Position numbers and translations under genes: made by a program
Notes under the pieces: generated by a model
The model's database searches: none
What the model was told of the DNA's origin: nothing
Seen by the model: only the letters and a program-made list of their open reading frames with translations
Part shown: positions 31,080-42,610 of the stretch, piece after piece
How the letters are laid out: the number at the start of each line of letters is the position of its first letter
Position numbering within the stretch: position 1 is the first letter of the stretch
Assembly: GCA_963580285.1 (NCBI GenBank)
Contig: OY757016.1
Location: forward strand, 41,183,124-41,247,123
Length of the DNA: 64,000 nucleotides
Source of the DNA: Lucinisca nassula
Lineage: Eukaryota; Mollusca; Bivalvia; Lucinida; Lucinidae
Direction: 5' to 3'

Positions 31080-31727
31080 CAGTATTCCGACATGGAATGT
31101 TCAGTCTACGGCTTCAAATTATCCCTTTCGATTCAAATCTTTGTTACTGCGTAAGAATGTTTATCCCTTATAACCCTAAAGCCCAGTACAGATACTTATT
31201 CAAACAGTGTAGATCATGGCCTGATATGATGGCCCTGGGCCATCTAATCGGGATATTTACTTACCATTTAACTGGACGCCCTTTAAGTAAAATGGATGTA
31301 CTCAACTTCAGTGATGGAATAGTGCACTCCAGAAACTCAAGGGTGACCGGCCTCCGTGGCCTAGTGGATAAGAGCGCTGATTAACGATCGGCTCGATATG
31401 AGTGAAATAATCTTGAAAGGGCCGTAAAACCCAAACCAAAAAAAAAAAAAAAAACCTCAAGAGTGAGATGGTTTGAGAATATAAAGAAACCAAAAGCACT
31501 GACAGCACTGACTGGGCGATTGTCTCTGACCCGGAAACAGTGAAGAACCTGATCAGACGCCGCGTTCCGCAGCGTCTGATCTGTGACATCACTATTTGCC
31601 AAAACCAGTACAAATCTTACAGATAACTGTCTTACATGAACGCAAAACTCGGACCTCAGAGTGGAACAAATAACACAGCTATTTTTGGGTCGATTATTAA
31701 TCGACCGAAAGTTGCTAAGCAGAAAAG
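31080..31727. repeat. H-family composite with an S5 insertion
   Basis: 'GACAGTATTCCGACATGG', CAGTGTAGATCATGGCC, 'GTGAAGAACCTGATCAGACG'/'CGTCTGATCTGTGAC' and TTTGGGTCGATTATTAATCG are H blocks. 31345-31455 is S5. Confidence 0.55.
31345..31455 (+). repeat. S5 SINE with internal deletion
   Basis: GGCCTCCGTGGCCTAGTGG joins directly to GATTAACGATCGGCTCGATA, skipping about 130 bases of the full form, then AAAGGGCCGTAAAACCCAAA and an A tail. CTCAAGGGTG / CTCAAGAGTG flank it as a probable target duplication. Confidence 0.8.
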
Positions 31728-31960
31728 CTCCGTGAAATGAAGACCCCCTAAACCCCACTTTATATGGAAAAGAAACTAGGGTTTACGGGGGTATTCTTCT
31801 TTTTTTTATTTCTGCTCCAAGATATAGGTTGTGGGTACTGGTTTGAACCGCCTCAATGAGCACCCATAACCTATGTTTACAGTATAAATAAGAAAAAATA
31901 TTACGGATGTTCATCAGAAAAGTAGCCCTTTTTGTGATATGAAAGATGCACTTTATGACA
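31728..31960. repeat. B-family element, truncated hairpin
   Basis: CTCCGTGAAATGAAGACC, CCCACTTTATATGG, a hairpin lacking most of its right arm (GAACCGCCTCAATGAGCACC) and TCATCAGAAAAGTAGCCC. Confidence 0.7.
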
Positions 31961-32150
31961 TTGATAAAGAATACAATCGACTATTTGCCATCAAGACACT
32001 GTCAGGCAGAGGTACATGAACTCGAAACCAAAAAACGCAGAGATACAGAATCTATATATAGGCCCCATCGCAAGAAGAACTGTCGGCATTTCCTTTTATT
32101 TATTTATTTATTTAATAAATATGTATTTATTTATTTATTTTTAGACCAGA

Positions 32151-32415
32151 CATCATGAAAACACGCCTATATAATTTTGACCCATTTGAACCCCGCTTTT
32201 ATATAGTAAAACTGGGTTTTACAGAGGAAAACCTTATTTTTCTTAGCTATGCTCTAAAAGGTAGATTGTGGGCACTCGTTAGAACCGCCTCATCAAGGCG
32301 GTTCTAACGAGTACCCACAATCTATATTTTGAGTAAAAATAAGAAAAAAAACACATTTGTCATGGTTTTGGCGGTAAATTTTACAATGTATTTGTATAGG
32401 AATGTTTTCGTAATG
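32151..32415 (+). repeat. A-family element
   Basis: CATCATGAAAACACGCC, hairpin GAACCGCCTCATCAAGGCGG, TGTTTTCGTAATG. A TTTA microsatellite (about 32096-32142) lies immediately left. Confidence 0.85.
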
Positions 32416-32481
32416 TAAGACATAAAACAGCCTTTCAACCTCACAGACTACATGTAACAAAATAAATGAGATACTTCTACA

Positions 32482-32718
32482 TTGCATTTTTTGGGGGGTG
32501 GTGGGGGGGGGTTACGGCCATTTCAAGATTATTACACTCATATCGAGCCGATCGTTAATCAGAGGTGGGCGAAAACCGGAGTACCCGGAGAAAAACCACC
32601 TGACCTTCCGTTGCAGAACTTCACGTCTCACATGTATCCCGAGCGAGGCTCGAACCACAGCGGCAAGAGACCTAATGATCAAGAGTCAGCGCACTAACCA
32701 CTAGGCCACGGAGGCCCA
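32482..32718 (-). repeat. S5 tRNA-derived SINE, full length
   Basis: On the - strand GGGCCTCCGTGGCCTAGTGG head, GGTTCGAGCCTCG B-box region, GGGTACTCCGGTTTTCGCCC, GATCGGCTCGATATGAGTG and a GGCCGTAACCC tail. Confidence 0.85.
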
Positions 32719-32833
32719 TTTCTACATTGTATACCCAGGCAGCAAACACAAAGGTGCTTATTACACTGCGTGATGAGAGACAATCAGAGAAAATTGATTC
32801 ATCAGACCGCATTTGTCTTATTGTAGTTTTTGT

Positions 32834-34172
32834 GGTTTCCAGTCATTTCGTACCCAAGTCATTTCGTACCCTAGTCATTTCGTACCATTTTGGTCATTTC
32901 GTACCCGTTTTATTTTGCAATTTGGTCATTTCGTACCCACTTTGGTCAATTCGTACCCTATTTGGTCATTTCGTACCAACTTTTATTTTTTTTCTGGGAA
33001 AGGTTTTTGGTTATTTCGTACCCTCTTTAGTCATTTCGTACCAACTTTTATTTTTTTTCTGGGAAATGTTTTGGGTTATTTCGTACCCAATTTTTCAAAC
33101 GTAGGTACGAAATGACTTTGGTATGATATGTATTGTTTTAAAGCTTTTCTGTAGGTCACATAAGCCGAAGGCTCAGGGAGAGCTGTTGTGATTTGTCACC
33201 GTCCGTCGTCGTCGTCCGTCCGTATGTCCTTTCACAATTTCTTTAAATGACATATTCTCAACACATGAACAGATTTTGACGAAACTTAGAAAAATGATCT
33301 ATGGATGGACCTCTCTAAAAGATGTTCAAAGAATTCCATTCCATGCAAAACTGTGGTTGCCATAGCAACAAATAAGGGGAAAACTAGAAAAACTTTAAAC
33401 AATCTTCTTGTCTGAAACCAGAAGGCCAAGGTCTTTGATATTTGGTATGAAGCTTCATCTAGTGGACATCAACCAAGATTGTTAAAATTAGAGCCATTGG
33501 GCAAAACATGACCCCACCCCGTGGCCCAGCTGTTTAACATAGGCTTCTACAGGGAAAACCTTTAAAAAATCTTCTTCTCTGAATCAGAAGGTCCATGTCT
33601 TTGATATTTGGTATGAAGCTTCATCTAGTGGACATCTACCAAGATTGTTCAAATTATAGCCCTGGAGCAACAAATTGCCTCGTCCCGTACAGGTAAAACC
33701 TTTAAAAATCTTCATCTCTGAAACCAAAAGGCCCAGGTCTTTGATTTCGAAGCGGCTTTAACGAATTTCAACAATCTTTGCTTGGAGCAGAAATATGAAA
33801 AATATCACAAGTTTTTATCGGAAAGTTCTCTTTAATAAATAAGTAAAGAAAGAAAGAAAGAATAAGATATGATAAATAAATAAATAAATAAATTAGACCC
33901 TCAGTCTGTCGGTCCTTCCCAGATACGAAATGACCAAATGACTTGGGGCTCGCATTGACTATTTTAATGTCATTTCGTAACCGTTTTGGTAAATTCGTAC
34001 CTTTTGGTCAATTTGTACCCGGGTACGAAATGACCAAAACGGTTACGAAATGACTTGGGTACGAAATGGTTGTTAGTGGGTACGAAATGACCAAAAAACG
34101 GGTACGAAATGACCAAAATGGTACGAAATGACTAGGGTACGAAATGACTTGGGTACGAAATGACCGGTTACC
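32834..34172. mobile_element. Foldback-type transposon with TCATTTCGTACC repeat arms (FB)
   Basis: Ends GGTTTCCAGTCATTTCG and (reverse complement of the right) GGTAACCGGTCATTTCG. Each arm is an array of TCATTTCGTACCC units with matching spacers over the outer 70 or so bases; arms are about 280 and 270 bp. GTTTTTGT occurs directly outside both ends, an 8-bp target duplication. The interior holds dispersed-repeat sequence with no transposase. The superfamily is open; 8-bp duplications occur in hAT and P-type elements. Confidence 0.85.
33150..33740. repeat. Dispersed repeat filling the FB interior
   Basis: GCCGAAGGCTCAGGGAGAGC, GTCCGTCGTC, then units with GGTCTTTGATATTTGGTATG and CTTCATCTAGTGGACATC, the same units as the 58.5-59.9 kb array. 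Confidence 0.8.
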
Positions 34173-34185
34173 GTTTTTGTCGCGC

Positions 34186-34390
34186 GCTGGCTATTTCTGT
34201 TCAAAATTATAAATTGTGGGTACTCGTTAGAACCGCCTTGTCGAGGCGATTCTAACGAATTCCCACTATCTCATGATGTTTTGTGCAAAAATATGAAAAA
34301 AAAAAAAAAAAAAAATATTAGAATGTTTTATCTGATAATTTTCATTTTTTGGTGGTAAAATTTTCACAATATTTGAATAGGCGTGTAACG
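34186..34390. repeat. A-family element, left end missing
   Basis: CTCGTTAGAACCGCCTTGTC hairpin and an ATAGGCGTGTAACG right end. Confidence 0.7.
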
Positions 34391-34513
34391 GGGCATATCA
34401 AAGGCCACTTTTCTGCTGTAGGAACGTAACACTAACAGTATCAAACAATTAATTCTCGCTCGCTCGCTCTCTCTCTCTTCACAGAATTTACTCAGGGAGG
34501 ATACAAAAAGTTA

Positions 34514-34585
34514 TAGCAGAGCGAGGTTTCGATCCTCGGACCTCTGGGTTATGGGCCCAGCACGCTTCCACTGCGCCACTCTGCT
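34514..34585 (-). tRNA. Initiator-Met tRNA (CAT), best-preserved copy
   Basis: A 72-base cloverleaf on the - strand with every stem paired apart from the usual D-stem G-T: AGCAGAG acceptor, GCGC/GCGT D stem, CTGGG-CCCATAA-CCCAG anticodon arm (CAT) and CGAGG-ATCGAAA-CCTCG T arm. A1-T72, three G-C pairs in the anticodon stem and A54 mark it as an initiator. A T5 tract lies 4 bases downstream (34505-34509 on +, as AAAAA), a possible Pol III stop. Three worn copies in similar context make gene versus repeat head unresolved. Confidence 0.75.
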
Positions 34586-35600
34586 TTGTTGTCAACTTGG
34601 AAATATTGAACCGCCTTGACACTATTCTTTTCTGATGCAATCTTTTCTTTATTTGCGTTTATCGTTATTCAAGTTATTTCCCCTTGTCCAGTAAAATAAC
34701 AATACAATAGTATAGTGCTGTAGGCTAATTCCGCGCAAAATTCCACTGCGCCACTCTGCTTTGCTGTCACCCTTCAAATATTGAACCGACTAAACACCAC
34801 TTTTTTCCTGATGCACTCTTTTTTTTCTAATCTTTTATCTAATATTCAAGTTACTTCCCCTTGTCCTGTAATACAATAGTACAGTGCTGTAGCCTAAGTC
34901 CACGCACTAAAAACTGAGCTTTTGGTTTCAGCAAAACCTATTATGCATCAGTATGTTATAAAGGTGTCATAGCTTGTTAAACGACAATAGAATCATACAT
35001 ATCTCCCACAAAATCGGAAGCAACGTCTCCAAAAATTCCTAAATTGTGTTGACAGGGACGTGAAACCTTAACACAAATAAAACAAAAAAACAAGGTGTTT
35101 ACAAGGTGTCGACGCAATAAATAAATAAATAAATAGATATATATATAAAAAAAAAAGAAATAAAAATAGCAGCAACAAACGCCTGGTCTCTAAAAGCTTC
35201 TGTAGTATTATGTTAAGTGCCTACTAGAATCGCCTCAATGAAATGAGTACACAGTGCATAAATTTGCATAAAATAAGAAAAACCTTACAAAAATATCCCT
35301 AATCTAACACAGCGCGCCTTTGTGTCACGTTTGGGTTAAAACCTATTAAATGCCGATATCTGCATTTTAAATATATATATTTCTAATAACAGATACAGAT
35401 ATCAGTATTTTCATGTTATTAGAGATATCTCATTAAAATGCAGATATCTGTACTTGAATTACAGATACCTGAGTTACCAGATTAAATATAGACATCTGTA
35501 TTTGAAATACAGATATCTGCATTTCAGTTACAGAAATTTGTATTTCACGTTGAAATACGGTTTTCTCTATTCACGGCGTTATGGAAAACTGATGCTTATA
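34586..35600 (+). repeat. tRNA-linked composite repeat, unit 1
   Basis: Right of the tRNA: TATTGAACCGCCTTGACACT, TATTCAAGTTATTTCCCCTT, a second partial start (CCACTGCGCCACTCTGC at 34741), ACAAAATCGGAAGCAACGTC, GTTGACAGGGACGTGAAACC, AAATAAAT runs, a worn hairpin, then a CAGATATCTG-rich palindromic tract (35360-35580). Confidence 0.75.
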
Positions 35601-35703
35601 CTTACCTCGCCGATTATTACATGTAGTATGCACCGCACACTCCCGCGTTTTTTTTTTTTTTTTTGTTTTTGTTTTTTTCTCCTATTATTGCTACCGGCCC
35701 CGA

Positions 35704-35983
35704 CATCACGATAACACACCCGTGCGATATAGAGCATTTTTTACATCTCAAAAATGGCTACTTTTCTGACGAAAATCTGTGATATTTTTCTTATTTATAC
35801 TGCAAACATAGGCAGTTGGTACTCGTTAGAACCGCCTCATTGAGGCGGTTCTAACGAGTACCCACAACCTATGTCTTGGAGCAGAAATAAGAAAAATATT
35901 GTTTACCCCCGTATACCCCAGTTTTCTCTATATAAAGTGGGGTGTAAGGGGGGTGTTCATTTCACGGACTTGTTCACGTGATG
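35704..35983. repeat. B-family element, intact
   Basis: CATCACGATAACACACCCGT left, GTTAGAACCGCCTCATTGAG hairpin, GGACTTGTTCACGTGATG right. A good reference copy. Confidence 0.88.
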
Positions 35984-36475
<492 letters not shown>

Positions 36476-36544
36476 TACTCGCTCACATCTGAGCATTACG
36501 AGCAGGATTTCCTGGGTGGTAACCAGTACTTTTTTATGATTTTA

Positions 36545-36665
36545 TTTTTTAAGCAATGTGGATGAAGTGCCTTGCCCAAGGACACAACACTTTGGTCAGC
36601 GTAAGCTCGAACCCGCAATCTCTCGATCACAAATCCGATGCGCTACCACTGCACCAAAGCGTTCA
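36545..36665 (-). repeat. tRNA-like SINE fragment
   Basis: The - strand reads CGCTTTGGTGCAGTGGTAGC, GCGGGTTCGAGC and then CCAAAGTGTTGTGTCCTTGG. It is tRNA-like in A and B boxes; 36666-37200 shows only a short AACGTTG-type palindrome near 36955-37012. Confidence 0.55.
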
Positions 36666-37218
36666 CTTGTGTTCAAATACCGTGGTCAATATAGCGGGCT
36701 TTTCAAATTCTAGAACACGTCATTCAATGATAACTAAAACCACAATATGTACTCAGTCGATTCAGAAAAATGTTTAAATCCAAACCGCTCATTAGGTGTA
36801 TTTTTCCTGTAGGCTGATCAAATAGAAAAACTCGAATTGCCAGGAAGCACGGTTATGCAGTATAATTATCAACCATGGTTGACACGACACGTGCAATGAT
36901 GTTATTGTGTATAAAAGTTCTATACAGATTTTGTGAAAATTCAAACATACCTCACGAGCACTCGGCGTTGATTCATATTGAACAACGCTGAAACAACGTA
37001 TAGAGTGCCTGCCGTCCCTCAAAGCTTCCCCATTGGACCACCTCGTTTTAATTTCCATATAATGCACCCGCAACCACTGTTTCTAGTGTCTCTCATGGCT
37101 CTGTGACCAGTCCCTACCCTTTTTATTTCCATACATTACCTTGAAGTGTTTATGACTAGCCTGACCGGACCGACAACACAGCTCATTGCGGTTCCCCTAA
37201 CAAGGAGTTCTCGTGTAC

Positions 37219-37496
37219 TATCACGAAAACACGCCTATATAATTTTGACCCCCTTGAACCCCACTTTTATATAGTAAAACTGGGGTTTCCGGGGAATACC
37301 TTATTTTTCTTATTTCTGCTCTAAAATATAGATTGTTGGTACTCGTTAGAACCGCCTCGATGAGGCGGTTCTAACGAGTGCCCACAATGTATATTTTGAG
37401 CAGAAATAAGAAAAATATCACAATTTTTATCTTAAAATTTTCATTTTTTTCGGCGATAAAGGTGGCAATGTATTTGTATAGGCGTGTTTTCGTAAT
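37219..37496 (+). repeat. A-family element, intact reference copy
   Basis: TATCACGAAAACACGCC and GGCGTGTTTTCGTAATG ends; AACCCCACTTTTATATAGTA..AACTGGGGTT side hairpin; CTCGTTAGAACCGCCTCGAT main hairpin; TCTTATTTCTGCTC / GAGCAGAAATAAGA stem. No coding potential. Confidence 0.9.
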
Positions 37497-37582
37497 GCTT
37501 CGCTAACAACATTACGATCCCGGGACTGCTATTGCAAGGGTTAGTAAACTCTTTCCTGCAGTATTTATACAGGCAGTCTCAG

Positions 37583-37845
37583 TTCCGCGGTAGTTCAGTC
37601 GGATTAGCGTCTGACTGGTTATCGGGAGGATGCGGGTTCGATACCTGCTGGGGTCAGGATCATTCTTTCGTGGAGATTGATCATGAAATCTTTTCTACGG
37701 CCATTCTCTCCCTTTCGCAGATTAAAGAATTTTTGTCAGTTTCTGGCGAAAGAATGTACACTGTACTGGTAAACCGCTTACGTATAATGACATAAATAGT
37801 GTCGACTGGGTCGTTAAACTCCAATGCAAACAAACAATACAAATC
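37583..37845 (+). repeat. S3 SINE, full length
   Basis: GTAGTTCAGTCGGATTAGCG head, GGGTTCGATACCTGC B box, TTTCTGGCGAAAGAATGTAC, GTCGACTGGGTCGTTAAACTC tail and CAAA repeats. Confidence 0.85.
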
Positions 37846-38100
37846 GATCAGAGTAAGCAGGGCTATTATCAGCTGGACGTGAGGTGCATGTTACTTTCAC
37901 CTCAGCCACCCTCCCCACATGGGTTGAAGAGAAAAAGTGAAAAACAATCATATGACGCGACTCAATTGTATTATCGGAAACAAATCGAAACCATTGCGAT
38001 TCCTTCCTTTGAAGGACTAGAAAAGCAGAGGCTACCCTTCTGCTGCAGGCACACAAACTGTATCACATATTTATCTCACGAGAGATGATACAAAAAGTTA

Positions 38101-38172
38101 TAGCAGAGCGAGGTTTCGATACTCGGACCTCTGGGTTTTGGGCCCAGCACGCTTCCACTGCGCCACTCTGCT
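38101..38172 (-). pseudogene. Initiator tRNA-like copy, mutated
   Basis: 72 bases homologous to 34514-34585, but the anticodon reads CAA instead of CAT and one T-stem pair is broken. Its downstream T5 is kept. Confidence 0.75.
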
Positions 38173-38985
38173 TTGTTGTAAACCTTGGAAAATTGAACCG
38201 CCTTAACACTAGTCTTTTCTGATGCAATCTTCTCTTTATTTGCGTTTGTCGTTATTCAAGTTATTTCCCCTTGTCCAGTAAAATAACAATACAATAGTAC
38301 AATGCTGTAGGCTAATCTTCCGCGTATTTAAAACTGAGCTTTTGTTTCAGCCATTTCAGCGAGCTAAACCCTGATTCGTATCAGTATGTTATAAAATTAT
38401 CTTAGCTTGTTAAAAGACAATAGAATCCCACACATACCCCTCACAAAATCGGAAGCAGAATCACCAAAATGACATAAATTGTATTGACTGGGACGTAAAA
38501 CCCTTAACACACACACAAAAAAAACAACAAAAAAAACATGGTGTTTACAAGTTGTCGTTGTCGGCAACAGTACGCCGAAAAAAAGAAATAAAATGAAATT
38601 AAAAATATAATAATAATGAAATAAAAAATAGCCTGGTTTGTAAAAGTTTATGTAGTAAGTTTATTTGCGTTTATCGTTATTCAAGTTTTTTCCCCTTGTC
38701 CAGTAAAATAACAATACAATAGTACAGTGCTGTAGGCTAATATTTCGCGCACTTAAAACTGACATTCCAATGAGCCTAAACCTGTTTTGTATCAGTATGT
38801 TATAAAGTTGTCTTAGCTTTTTAAAATACAATAGAAGTCGAACATATTTCCCACGAAATCGGAAGCAGCCTCTCTAAAATGACCTAAATTGTGTTGCCGG
38901 GGACGTAAATCCTTAACACAAAAACACACACACAACAAGATGTTTACAAGGTGTCGTCGACAATAGCCAAATAAAAAGTAAAAAA
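38173..38985 (+). repeat. tRNA-linked composite repeat, unit 2 with an internal second copy
   Basis: TTGAACCGCCTTAACACTAG, TATTCAAGTTATTTCCCCTT (38252) and again TATTCAAGTTTTTTCCCCTT (38680), two TATCAGTATGTTATAAA blocks and two GACGTAAA tails. Confidence 0.7.
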
Positions 38986-38989
38986 AAAT

Positions 38990-39300
38990 CATCACGATAA
39001 CAAGTCCGTGAAACGAAGACCTCCCTAAACCCCGCTTTATATAGAGAAAAATTGTGTTCAAGGGGTATACTTATCTGCCTTATTTTTGCTCCAAAACATA
39101 GATTGTGGGCATTCGTTAGAGCCGCCTCAACTTAGAACAGCCTCATTACGTACAACCGCCTCGTTGAGGCGGTTCTAACGAGCACCAACAATCTATGTTG
39201 ATCGCGGAAATAAGAAAGATGTTTCAATGTTTACCTAATATTTGTCAGTTCTGACACCATGTTGGACGCCATTATTTCACATGGACATATTTTCCTAATG
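38990..39300. repeat. B-type element
   Basis: CATCACGATAACAAGTCCGT left, duplicated half-hairpins near 39115-39180, CATGGACATATTTTCCTAATG right. Confidence 0.75.
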
Positions 39301-39461
39301 AAAAGAAAAAATATAGCAGCAGACACAACAACAAACGCCTGATTTCTTAAAGCTTCTGAAATATTATATTGTGTACCTGCTTAAATGAGTACACAATGCA
39401 TAAATTTTCATGAAATAAGAAAAATCTCAAACAAACTCACGAGTTAGGATACAGAAAGTTA

Positions 39462-39533
39462 TAGCAGAGCGAGGTTTCGATCCTCGGACCTCTGTGTTAT
39501 GGGGGAAGCACGCTTCCAGTGCGCCAATCTGCT
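39462..39533 (-). pseudogene. Initiator tRNA-like copy, degenerate
   Basis: Same frame as the other copies but the anticodon-stem region reads GGGGGAAGC on + and the acceptor stem is broken (AATCTGCT). Confidence 0.75.
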
Positions 39534-40350
39534 TGGCTGTCAAAATATAAATATTGAACCGCCTTTAACACTATTTTATTTTCTGAGGCAATATATTCCT
39601 CATTTGCATTTATCATTATTCAAGTTATTTCCCCTTGTCCAGTTAAATAACAATACCATAGTAAAGTGTTGTGGGCTTATATTCCGCGCACCTAAAACTG
39701 ATCTTTTGTTTCAGCCATTCCAGAGAGCCAAAACCTGTTTTGTATCAGTATGTTATAAAGTTGTCTTAGCTTTTTTAAAGGCAATAGAAACCAAACATCG
39801 GAAGCAACATTCTCCAAATGACCTAAATTATATTGACGGGAGTTAACACATTAACACACACACAGGCACACACACAAAACAAACAAACAGAAAAGGTGTT
39901 TACGAGGTGTCGTTGTCGGCCAAAGTAAGCAATAAATAAATAAAAATACAATAAAATAAATAAGCTAAAATAAAAATTAGTCTGGTTTCTAAACGTTTCT
40001 GTAGTATTATGTTGTGTACTTACCAGAATCGCCTCGGTGAAGCGGTTTAATGAGTATACAATGCCTAAATTTTCATAAAATAAGAAAAATCTCCAAAACT
40101 ATTATTCTTATTTCTAACACAGTGCGCCTATGGTGTCCTATTTGTGTTTAAACCTATTAAATGCAGATACCTGCATTTTAAATTTATGTCTCTCTAATAA
40201 CAAATACAGATATCTGTATCTTCAAGTTATTAGAGATATCTAATTGAAATGCAGATATCTGTATTTTAAATGAAACTGCATTAAAATTACAGATATCTAT
40301 ATTTAACGTTGAAATGCAGTTTCTCTGTTTACGGCACGTATAAAAACTGA
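39534..40350 (+). repeat. tRNA-linked composite repeat, unit 3
   Basis: Same block order as unit 1, ending in the CAGATATCTG tract (40160-40320). Confidence 0.7.
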
Positions 40351-40386
40351 TACCCACCTTGCGGTATTTTTATCCCGAAGATTCTT

Positions 40387-40976
40387 CATCACGTGAACAC
40401 CCACCTAAACCCCACTTCATATGGAGAAATCTGGGGTTTAGGGGGGTAAACATCATCAGCCTTGTTTTTGCTCAAAAACATAGTTTGTGGGCACTCGTTA
40501 GAACCGCCTCATTGAGGCGGTTCTAACGAGCACCCACAATCTATGTTGAAAGCAGAAATAAGAAAGATGTCATTTTTTTCCCAAAAATTTGTCATTTATG
40601 ACACCATGTTGGACGCCATTATTTCACACGGATATAATGCCCCCGCCCATAGGGGCTTGAAGAAATATATGGGCTGCATGATGCTTCCACGCAGAGCTGA
40701 ATCCGGCCCGCACACTAGTACTGGTAAACCGCTTAAGGATCTAAGTATGTCCAGGAACCGTGGTGCGAGGCGGACCGTCCATGCTAATAAACCCTATTGG
40801 TTTCATTGGGCGACAGGGTTTGAGGTGTCATTTCATCTCAATGTCGGGTAAAAGTCCCACAAAATTGGAAGCAACGTCTCCAAAATGACCTTTACAGTGT
40901 TGACGGGGACGTAAAACCTCAAATCAAACAAACAAACAAATTTCACACGGATATGTTTTCCTTATGTTCTGCCTAA
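40387..40976. repeat. B-type element split by an S4 SINE
   Basis: CATCACGTGAACACCC start, GTTAGAACCGCCTCATTGAG hairpin, GTTGGACGCCATTATTTCAC; resumes after the SINE with GTTTTCCTTATG. Confidence 0.8.
40638..40942 (+). repeat. S4 SINE, full length, nested in a B-type element
   Basis: Head CCCCGCCCATAGGGGCTTG, tail GTTGACGGGGACGTAAAACC and CAAA repeats. ATTTCACACGGATAT (15 bp) is present at both edges as the target duplication. Confidence 0.9.
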
Positions 40977-41054
40977 AGTCACTTGATTTATCGAGAGTCT
41001 TCTGGATATCCCGGAAGACCAAGAAGACGCCGAATCAAGTCCGACCCTGTACTT

Positions 41055-41420
41055 ATGCGTGGTCGGTTTTAGCTCTGCGTGGAAGCATCATGCTGCCAAA
41101 TCTATTTCTCCAAACCTAGATGTGCGGGGGCCAACAATAGGTTTACAATATACATGCAAATGGTGTTTATTATGTCCGCTTCAAAACGTTCGCTGGTTAA
41201 CAAAAAGGTGTTAACAAGGTGTCGTACGCAAACAAAAATATTAGGCGCAGCAGTAACAAAAAAAAAAAAAAAAAAAAAAAAGCTTCAGAAGCATTATGGT
41301 ATTTGTACTTTGTAGAATTGCCTTGGTGAGGCGGTTTAATGAGTACACAATGAACAAATTTTCATTAAAAAAAAATCAGAAAAATCTCAAGAAAATATCG
41401 CTTATTCCAACACAGCGCAG
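41055..41420. repeat. S4 fragment followed by a composite-repeat fragment
   Basis: AGCTCTGCGTGGAAGCATCA (- strand S4 head, to about 41125) then AACAAAAAGGTGTTAACAAG, poly-A and a worn 'TGAGGCGGTTTAATGAGTAC' hairpin end. Confidence 0.6.
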
Positions 41421-41524
41421 CATGGGTGAAGCGCGTGTCGTGGAAGGCGTCACTCGTAGATTCTTTGATGTTACACGGTGTATTTTGCTCGACATAAAAT
41501 TGTTTCTTGAAAGGCGATTTAAAC

Positions 41525-41720
41525 ATACAGGGGGCGGGTGTGTCTGGATTTAACGACACGTCTAATCTTGTGGGTAGTGCCGTGTCGTCTCCGAGAGAAA
41601 GGGAGAAAAGAGATAAAAAAAACAAAGATAGTAGAGGTGATGAAAGTGAACGACAAGGGAGAAAGAGGCAAATTAATGGATGTGTAGAAACTGGAGAAAT
41701 AACAGCATTTCCCCTCTACC
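41525..41720 (-). repeat. S6 SINE-like copy
   Basis: GGATTTAACGACACGTCTAA, GTCGTCTCCGAGAGAAAGGG and AGGGAGAAAGAGGC align with 28195-28345. Confidence 0.55.
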
Positions 41721-41929
41721 CTTAGAGTAAATCAACGACCTTTGTGGGTTCAAAATTCGAGCGTGACAAGACTGTTCCATTTTTGGGAAGGAGATTATTG
41801 GATACCTTTTGTCACAAAAAATTAAAAACATAATGTTTGTATGAATTTCGGACTGTCACGACCAGGCGTGCATCTAGTAACACGAAATGGAATTGGAAAC
41901 GCTCGATCAATGTAAATTTCCAGCTAAAA

Positions 41930-42200
41930 ACACGATCGAGTTCAAAATTTAAAGTGTAGCCATGTCTCACTACGTTTTGAAACGCTATAACTGCTGCAGT
42001 GGCAGCAGGATTATTATCGGCTGGGCGCATTCACCTCAGCCACCCACCAAACAGGGGTTCACGGTAGAAATAGAAGGAATAAGAGCACCCCCTCTACCCT
42101 TACCTGTTGCAAGGATAGCAGGTCTTACCCAACTGTCAGCCAATATCAGTTGGACGCCACAGTGACGCAAGACATACGTCACCTTTACCTTACCCTTTAT
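41930..42200. repeat. Low-copy dispersed fragment
   Basis: GCAGGATTATTATCGGCTGG and CACCTCAGCCACCCACC are shared with 37857-37925 (GCAGGGCTATTATCAGCTGG, CACCTCAGCCACCCTCC). Not identified further. Confidence 0.4.
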
Positions 42201-42391
42201 TTAAAATTGTCAAATTCAAAGAAATTAATAACTGCTATCGGCTCAGTCTGAACAACGGTTATTTTTTTTTTGCCACACAAAACTGCGCATGCGCAAAAAT
42301 ACGGAATCGCGGGATAGCATTTCCTTAGCGACCGGTGGCGTCCTAAACTCATCTATAGACAGAAAGCAGGGTGCAGTGAAGACAGCGAAGG

Positions 42392-42478
42392 GTTGTGCAA
42401 CCCTTTACTATTAGCTTTTTGCAGGTATGGCTCGGACAACCATACCTGCAAAAAGCTATTAGTAAAGGGTTGCACAAC
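42392..42478. repeat. 39-bp-stem hairpin
   Basis: GTTGTGCAACCCTTTACTA at the left and its inverse at the right, continuing to GCAGGTATGG / CCATACCTGC, with one mismatch and a 9-base loop (CTCGGACAA). Confidence 0.9.
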
Positions 42479-42610
42479 ATCTACTACATTTTCTGTCCCT
42501 AGAAGGACATTCTCTGACAGAATACATGTTTTGGAAAAACTAAAACTTGCTTCAAGAATGGGGACTCAAACTGCACACTGGAGCAGGCACACTGAGCAAA
42601 CTGCAAAGGA

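Noticed and set aside
32727..33115. ORFs with SFRTxVISYP repeats
   Set aside because: They arise from the TCATTTCGTACC arm of the foldback element read in two frames.
33840..34165. Possible CRISPR-like array (short direct repeats with spacers)
   Set aside because: The window is eukaryotic, the spacers are short and partly shared, and the array is mirrored at 32834-33115 as a foldback arm.
40543..40851. 102-residue ORF, and several similar ORFs with YKPYWFHWATGLEMSFHLNVG
   Set aside because: This peptide is a frame of the S4 SINE and appears wherever S4 is inserted.
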